From Plasmopara viticola (lineage: Eukaryota > Oomycota > Peronosporomycetes > Peronosporales > Peronosporaceae), in NCBI GenBank assembly GCA_001695595.3, contig MBPM02000031.1, positions 682,001 through 746,000 on the forward strand: a stretch of 64,000 nucleotides of DNA. Reading direction: 5' to 3'. A program made the translations under genes and the position numbers. Below are positions 57,838 through 64,000 of the stretch, piece after piece (positions within the stretch are counted from its first letter, which is position 1; each line of letters starts with the position of its first letter). The notes under the pieces are model-generated. The model saw nothing but the letters and a program-made list of their open reading frames with translations. It had not been told where the DNA came from and did no database searches.

Positions 57838-58210
57838 TTGAGCTGCAGGCTCGGTCGGCCACCCAAGACACACAACGAATTAGTACTCGTATCCTTGGCC
57901 TTCAAAGACCATTTTACTGAAAAGAAAGTATTGTTATGTAAACAAAAAAGGCACGAGTATAACCAAGTTGGTAATCGCGATCTTGTTTCATCGGTTCTTT
58001 TACGGCTTTATATAAAAATGCTCGTCGCAGTTACCGATTTGGTAAAACTAGTACGGACGCATTCAACATTTTGTGTTAGGCATTTAAAAGGCATTACAAT
58101 CCGCAGGACTTTGAGTCTTATGTGTGTCCTGAGTCGCCCAAGCACCATTTTGATGCGCTGAATTGGCGATCTACCTTGTTGGTAAGGCGAGTACGGGTGG
58201 CCATACGGCT
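57838..58210 (+). mobile_element. Ty3/gypsy integrase C-terminal remnant, copy B
   Basis: Spread over two frames: KRHEYNQVGNRDLVS (the GDxVLLS region), then RTHSTFCVRHLK and HYNPQDFESYVCPESPKHH, closely similar to copy A and to gypsy integrase tails. One frameshift near 58085 and stop codons show it is dead. Downstream sequence also resembles that after copy A. Confidence 0.8.
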
Positions 58211-59684
58211 TCAAATAACAATACCATATTTTCAAAGCATAAGTCTAAGGGGTCGAGTAGTTATAAATCGTTGTGCCCTGAGTCATCAGCCAAACTGAAA
58301 GCCTAATTTGGATCGACGCGGCTTTCCGACAAAGTTCGTTAAACTCGCGATGAGACGAGCGGCGCTGCAAAGGTCCTTGATCACATGATAAAGTTATTCT
58401 ATCTGAAGTTCGAAGATCTTAAGAGTCAAAATCACTTCAAAAGAGCTGCGGCCTGATTGCTAATCCGACATAAGGCGTAAAACTCAAAGGCGTACACCCG
58501 ATCACACATGAGTTGTTGCATTTCACGATGAAGGCGTAAAGTCGATGTGAAAACCATCTCCTTTGAAGGCTCTCGACCAACGAGGATAGCACCACTTCTA
58601 TCTAAGGGTACTCCATCCCAAGCTTTCTTTGTCACACTAACGGAATTAGCAAGTAGGTAGGTAAAGTAAGCTATCACGAAATAGCGGTCTAGTTCTGGGT
58701 ACCATACAATTCGTCGCGTCGTAAAGGATCTATATTACGCTCGACAATAGCTTAAATAAGAAAAGAGGAGCTTTTTGGCACATCATAATCCCGAGCAGTA
58801 TGCTAATCTGCTCAAGTCTATTTTTAAGTGCGTACCGTTGTCATTAATCTGAGGATTCATTGCAGCCCTAGCGGGCAAAGAGCGTGACGAGTGTTGCCGG
58901 TGCGGTACATGCGCTAAGGTGAAAGTAACTTTAGACCGCCGATTGAGGTGGAGCAATAGGCGCGCACTCTCGGCTTTTTTTACAAAAGCTTAAATTTTTG
59001 TAAGGGCCCCATCAAGACTTTGAATAAATTCGAAAGAAAATGAATAAGTGCTATCGACCACTCTTTGACCTCGAATACAAAGAGTCGAATTGGTCACGAC
59101 GATAGCCGAACAAGTATATAGAGGGCTGTTGGTCAAACAAATATTTGGCGATCACTGAGCTAAAGACTAAGAAGGCTGCTTTGACTAGAAAAAACCCTTG
59201 CAAAAAAATCAGTCTGGGTGCATAGGCCAACGCCTACAAAAAAGACTGCGCCTACTAGTAAGGCTGCGCCAGTGACGTGAGCGCTAAATCTTAGAGAAAG
59301 TGGCTGGCTGGTTGTAGAGCCTCGGCAAGGCAAGCTCTAGATAAGTCTTTTGTTTCATTTCGATAGCACCCTATCGATATTTGAACCGGTTTGAACATCA
59401 AGTGATTATAAGTGCTAAGCACATAGAGTGAAATTCAAAGCGTATCCTGCGTTTTTAGATTAGTAACTTACTGTAGCCAATCAGAGGCCAAATGAGATAA
59501 CAGGCTCGTTTTTAAAGGACTAGGAAATATTCTCTTCTGATCTAATACGCAGACCGGTACAATTGCCAGTGGGGTCCATCTTGAGCGTAACGTTGGCTAC
59601 AGATACATCACAAACTAAGTGTATAAGACACAGCACCAATTAAGGATTAAAAATCACATTATAAAGCGTTTGTAACTTTTGATG
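58211..59684. other. Gene-poor stretch between gypsy copy B and the STE20 kinase
   Basis: About 1.5 kb with no supportable gene. It contains the end of the decayed gypsy copy and an imperfect hairpin at 59050-59106 with three paired blocks (GCTATCG/CGATAGC, GACC/GGTC and ACTCTTTG/CAAAGAGT). Confidence 0.5.
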
Positions 59685-61554
59685 CTAACTTGGACCATTT
59701 ACATTTGATTTTGTTGGAGGAATTACAGCATTCGTATAGTCGGCCAGACTCCGCAATACTAATTGAAGCAAACCTTTTTGTTGACTGACGTTGTCAAACA
59801 CGTGCAGTAGTTCGAAGAGAAGATCCTCTTGCGCCTCAATGGCGGCTTCTGTAACGTCTCCATCTCCTGACATATAGGATCCACCCTTTATTGGATTAAA
59901 AACGCGCTCCAAAACATCACTAATGGCAGGTTTCACAATTGTACTAAATGCTTCATGTTCTTTGTCGCCCTCAATCTCTTGCTCATTTTGACCTAGTGGC
60001 GTCTCCAATGTTAAAGTCGAACCGACCATCGCAGTCTTTGCTTTGCTAATGTTGGAGTGACAAGTGAACGCATTAGCGTCGGCATTACATCCACTTTCGG
60101 TAAACAGCGTCCCAAGAGCTTCGCAATCGCCATATCCACTTTTTCCGGAAGCATTAAGATCGCTGTGACAGCTTTGGTCATCGGACGTGACTGCTTCAGC
60201 AGCTTCTGCTTGTCCCTTCATCGACTGCTGAAGACTCGTAGATGACAAACGAATTGTGTTAAAATCCCATCCACTGCCCACTGAGACACCTCGAGCATTA
60301 CACATGCCACTTTTCCTTTGACTATGCGAAAGTGGAGTGTCATTTGGACCAACAATAACATTTTGACTGTCCGGAAGCAAAGCGTCGTCTCGATTGTCAT
60401 TAACGGGTGTTCGATACCTGTTGTCTAAACATTCAAATCCGTTTTCAATACGGTCATTGTCGTGAATTGCTTGGCTCCGAGAGCTTTCTTCCGCTTGTCG
60501 ATCGACAGACTGATCTTCCAACTGATTACGATCCAGAAGCTCTATGAGATGAGAAATGTGCGTGGCAGAGCGAATGAACGGGTGCTGAAGTAGCTCTGCT
60601 GCTGTTGGTCTGTTTTGTGGAGCTTTCTGGAGGCAGCACGAGACAAAATTAACAAATTTAGACGTGAATTTGCCATCTAAAGTGGGTGGATCGATTGTCG
60701 GAATCATAAATAAAACCTTCATGGGATGAAAGCTATGTGTTCGGAAAACGATGTGCAAATTCGTCAGTAAATACGTGAGGCCTTCAATTACGCAAAAGCA
60801 CACTTACTCAGCAAGCGGTGGAGCCCCCTTTGCCATCTCGATCGCTGTGATTCCTAACGACCAAATGTCGGCCTTGAAATCATACTCGGACTCTTGTATG
60901 ACTTCAGGTGCCATCCAAAATGGGGTTCCTACTGCTGTATTGCGCTTTGTCATCGTCTCTGTAATTTGTCCAGTGACTCCGAAATCAGCGAGCTTCACGC
61001 GACCATCACCGCTCAGTAGTATGTTTGCAGCTTTAACGTCACGATGAATCTTATTCTCAAAGTGTAGATACTCCAGTCCTTTTAAAAGCTCACGCAGAAT
61101 AATAGCAATAAACGCCTCATCCAACGGCCCATTGCGCATTATATCGAGCACGGACCCGCCCGACAGAAACTCCATAATGATCCTATAAGAAATCAAACCC
61201 ACTTAATGCATTAAAAAAAATGCACCAAGCAAACCTTTACAGACCAGAGCTTTGTCCCCGCAATGAACGATCCCGAGTATTTCGTTAGCTGGTCACACGA
61301 ACACTGAGACAGCACACGTATCTCCTACTCATCGCCAGTAACAATTAAGCTCTACGCACATCATAAAGACAAGCAGAAGACCACACCTGCCGCACGTCCT
61401 CGATCTCATCAGCCGCGGATTCAAGGTCGATAATCTTGACAGCGACTACCTCGTCTGTCTTGGTATCAACCCCCTTAAATACCTCTCCGAATGCACCACC
61501 CCCGACACGCTCTACCAGCTCGTACTGCAACGTCGGATCAAGATTGCCACTCAT
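59685..61554 (-). CDS. STE20-type germinal-centre kinase (GCK-III/MST-like), four exons
   Basis: Minus-strand exons: 61554-61387, 61324-61245, 61182-60808 and 60732-59685, giving 556 residues; donors GTGTGG, GTCTGT and GTAAGT. Ser/Thr kinase of the MST/Sid1 group acting upstream of NDR-type kinases in polarity and cytokinesis networks. Glycine loop [12 protein letters not shown] at 17-28, ATP lysine K40, [17 protein letters not shown], catalytic loop HRDVKAANI (D131), DFG at 149-151, and activation segment [16 protein letters not shown], the STE20 signature. The kinase domain ends near ELLQHPF. About 300 low-complexity polar residues follow, and the last 60 residues ([27 protein letters not shown]) look helical, as a dimerisation tail. 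The gene lies 81 bp downstream of HAT1 on the same strand. Confidence 0.92.
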
Positions 61555-61635
61555 GTTTTTTCACAATAACGGCCACATACCTAGGTAATACCGGTATATG
61601 TTCTGCACCGTTTATTTTAGCGCTACACTACTGTT

Positions 61636-63209
61636 TTAGTTAGACTTAAAATGAGCAATTTTCGACGCCATCCGCCGATAATGCTCTTCTAGTTGTCGAT
61701 ACGCGGCATCAAGAAATTCTTTGCGGCGGGTAGCGCTGTCCATAACATCCAAATCCTCCCTATGCAGGCGAAACAGCCGCTTTTTGACCTCGAGCCGAAA
61801 TTTTTTGTTCTGAATTTCGTCCTCTGGGTTTAGAAACGAAAATTTGCGTATCTCGTAGCAAGTCTGTACCTGCTTGTGTGTTACTTTCAGATTTTCCTGT
61901 ACAGCACTAATATCAGCAGTTGTAAGAGCTTCTGTGCCACGGCCAGTGCCGCCAGCATTTGCACTTTCTTCTGGAGACAGCGCGAAGAATCCTTTTACAA
62001 CGCAATTCTTCAGATCGACTAGGTCGCGCACCTAAATTTAGTAAAAAATCGTAGTGAGTACTATCAAGACAGCAAGCATTGCTAGGAAGCATCGTACGCT
62101 AGCAAAGGCTGGAACAGGGTCCTCAACAGTAAGTTCGTACACGTGTTTATTTGCCAAGGCTCGCGCATGGATACAGTGAACCAGACGCTCAGCGTGGCCT
62201 GTGTAGGCATAGTAATCAGAATCCCATCCGTGGACAGGCATAATCCTTCAAAAAGCTCACCTTGGCGCTGGTACGTTGGAAAGATTAGAGCTTGACATAT
62301 GCGATGAGTTTCATTCTGTTCCGGCTTGTAAAATGCAGCCTTCCGTCCCAACGGATTGAAAAACTTAAAAACAGTGACAAAACCAACGGGACGGAAAGTG
62401 CAGCAATTTTCGACCCGCTCGTAGGCCAAATACATTATCCATCGCGGATCGGTGACATCTACAGCATCGGCTCCTGGTTGTCGTTGCGTGTCAAAAAATC
62501 CAAGATTGTGATAATTTCAGGCATAACCGACCTTCAATAAACCACAGCGACAACGTCTGCAGGTTGGCAAGAAGTTTCTGAGCGTCCTTGTTATCTTCTA
62601 ATTTGCACTCGTAGATCTGAAAGTGCCGTTCAATTATTGTTGTGGTATCGTCAGCAGGTTCTCTTAGCCTGTACGACTCCACGCGCTTCCCCGGAGGGCT
62701 CGTGAAGCTAGCCTTTGCTTTACGCAGCGCATCGACAAATTTTTCCTTGTCTTGATGGAATTCCTTTGGAAGCGATGGTGTCAGTTTTGCTACAACATCA
62801 ATGGCACTATAGCTACATATTGTCAACTCATAGTCTCATATCTTGTCAGAAAGAAACTCACGTGTACTCTTTCTCGTCAAACTTGACATTCATTAGCGCG
62901 TCGAAAGTAATACCATTGTAAATTATAGTTATCGTGAGTCCTTTGTAGCCATCAATAGTCTCGTCGGTGCCATACGCGTGGTAGGTATATTGAGGAGAGA
63001 ACCAATCTAGTGTTCGCGCTTCAACTTTATCGACCTCAGTTGCTTCTCTTTAAGCGGTTAGAGATGCAAATCAGACGACAAGATGGCAGCTATTACATAC
63101 CTATAGCCAAAAGGATGGCTTTGTTGGAAGAAATTGAGTTCGTGAAGCGAACACGCTTCATAGCGAGTGCCTGGCTTCTCGCTGAGCGCTTTACATCCGT
63201 TGATGCCAT
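61636..63209 (-). CDS. HAT1: Histone acetyltransferase type B catalytic subunit HAT1, six exons
   Basis: Minus-strand exons: 63209-63101, 63045-62862, 62812-62532, 62473-62261, 62198-62098 and 62031-61636, giving 427 residues; most donors follow GTRNG(T), but GTCGGT and the acceptor AAGAG at exon 2 are weak. HAT1 acetylates newly made histone H4 at Lys5 and Lys12 in cytoplasm and nucleus with a RBBP7-type partner. The N-terminal HAT1 domain has FSPQYTYHAYG and GYKGLTITIIYNG. The GNAT core has RPVGFVTVFKFFNP, then RICQALIFPTYQRQGHAERL (acetyl-CoA loop Q-x-x-G-x-A at 260-265) and the catalytic Glu288 in LTVEDPVPAFASVRD. The C-terminus has HYRRMASKIAH-type helices. Length is normal for HAT1. Confidence 0.9.
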
Positions 63210-63833
63210 TTTTTGAAGCTGTTGCAACTATCAGAATTGTAATAATGATGTACTGGTAAATGTTTTTACCACGTCGTAAAATGTAAAATTATCAAGAAGC
63301 ATTCGAGACTGTGAAACAGCATGGATAGATTTGTGGCGTGTAGCATTCGTCATTCGTCACAACCTCATTTGCAGTGGAGCTCTAGTATCGATATATATAT
63401 ATATATATATTTTGACGTATTCGTCGGAATGAAAGTATGCTGCCAACCTTACTTTGGGCAAGCAGGAGTCGTACGACGAGAAAGCAATTGACATGATCAT
63501 AGCGACTTTAAACCAAGCATGGACTTGCTCGTGTCTGCTGCTTGACCTGTCTCCACGCTACAACCTGTATGGTATAAATATAGTATAAGTATACTATATG
63601 CAGTTTTAAGTGTGATACCTTAGTTTTTTACCCCCATAATATTACAGATTGGAACCACATTTCCAGCTTTTTCCTACCGTCCCTATCGGTTTTTGCGCTG
63701 TACTTCCACTGCGTTAATCTCGTTGTCTCACACTTTAATACTAAATCATTGCTCGTGTTAGTGGCACAATGCTCTGCTTTCACCACAACCCAAACTCGCT
63801 TTTTTAATGCTTTTGTCACGCCAATATTTTAGA
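63210..63833. other. Spacer left of the terminal gene
   Basis: About 620 bp containing an (AT) tract at about 63390-63411. Divergent 5' flank of HAT1 and of the partial gene at 63834. No other gene. Confidence 0.55.
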
Positions 63834-64000
63834 ATGATTTGTGCCAAAGAAGACGACGAGGTCGATACTTCCTTCAGTTCACCGCGCTGTGTGGCCAACT
63901 GGGCTCACACTGAGGAGCAGGTGATGTACGCCGCTTACTTGCTGTTTACGCTGGTGTGCTTCTCGTTTATTTGGACTGTGGCTTCAAACCGTCAGCGCAA
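63834..64000 (+). CDS. 5' part of an unidentified membrane protein gene, cut by window end
   Basis: An open frame of 55 codons from an ATG runs to the window edge with no stop. Residues 1-30 are hydrophilic and acidic (MICAKEDDEVDTSFSSPRC), followed by a hydrophobic, probably transmembrane segment (AAYLLFTLVCFSFIWTVA) and basic residues. ATG preceded by TTTTAG raises the option that an upstream exon exists. No family can be named from this fragment. Confidence 0.55.
   Translation, partial: MICAKEDDEVDTSFSSPRCVANWAHTEEQVMYAAYLLFTLVCFSFIWTVASNRQR

Overview
The window looks like nuclear DNA of an oomycete (Peronosporales type: Phytophthora, Plasmopara or a downy mildew). Most multi-exon genes carry short introns of about 50-150 nt with GTRNGT-like donors (GTACGT, GTGCGT, GTATGT, GTAAGT). 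The ribosomal protein gene has an oomycete-like initiator (GCTCATT), and the intergenic DNA contains decayed Ty3/gypsy fragments with the integrase signatures usual in oomycetes. Genus is not resolvable by reading. A RIIa-domain gene of the flagellar type suggests descent from zoospore formers.

Genes sit in tight islands separated by long decayed deserts. Island 1 (0.85-5.5 kb): a mitochondrial PPR protein (-), divergent from a small RIIAD1-like gene (+), then casein kinase 2 alpha (-). Isolated genes: a HIT-domain protein (8.4-9.1 kb, -) and a four-exon mitochondrial oxidoreductase (12.1-14.0 kb, -) that joins an Oxidored-like (OXLD1) cysteine domain to a CPR-type FAD/NADPH reductase without a flavodoxin domain. 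Island 2 (21.1-24.7 kb): a 14-exon SPO11 gene (+) and a 7-exon presenilin gene (-), convergent with 41 bp between stop codons. Island 3 (27.3-32.2 kb): a mitochondrial HAT/TPR protein (-), divergent from ribosomal protein eS12 (+), then a 7-exon DYRK kinase (-). Island 4 (41.9-47.7 kb): a kinesin with a kinesin-14-like neck and central motor (-), divergent from a membrane-anchored histidine acid phosphatase (+). Island 5 (59.7-63.2 kb): a germinal-centre-type STE20 kinase and histone acetyltransferase HAT1, both (-). A membrane-protein gene is cut by the right end.

The rest (about 5.5-8.4, 9.1-12, 14-21, 24.7-27.3, 32.2-41.9 and 47.7-59.7 kb) holds no convincing intact gene. It has Ty3/gypsy remnants at about 17.7-19.2 kb (-), 50.0-50.3 kb (+) and 57.8-58.2 kb (+), some perfect hairpins, and many short open frames that look like decay products.

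The genes do not form one pathway. They are housekeeping functions: mitochondrial RNA/translation support (PPR, HAT/TPR), ribosome (eS12), signalling kinases (CK2, DYRK, GCK), meiosis (SPO11), intramembrane proteolysis (presenilin), microtubule motor, lysosomal-type phosphatase and histone acetylation. Splice joins below were worked out by hand from reading frame, GT/AG sites and family similarity. Each of the six larger multi-exon models re-joined here (reductase, SPO11, presenilin, DYRK, phosphatase, HAT1) keeps a continuous frame; they are predictions, not transcript-supported.
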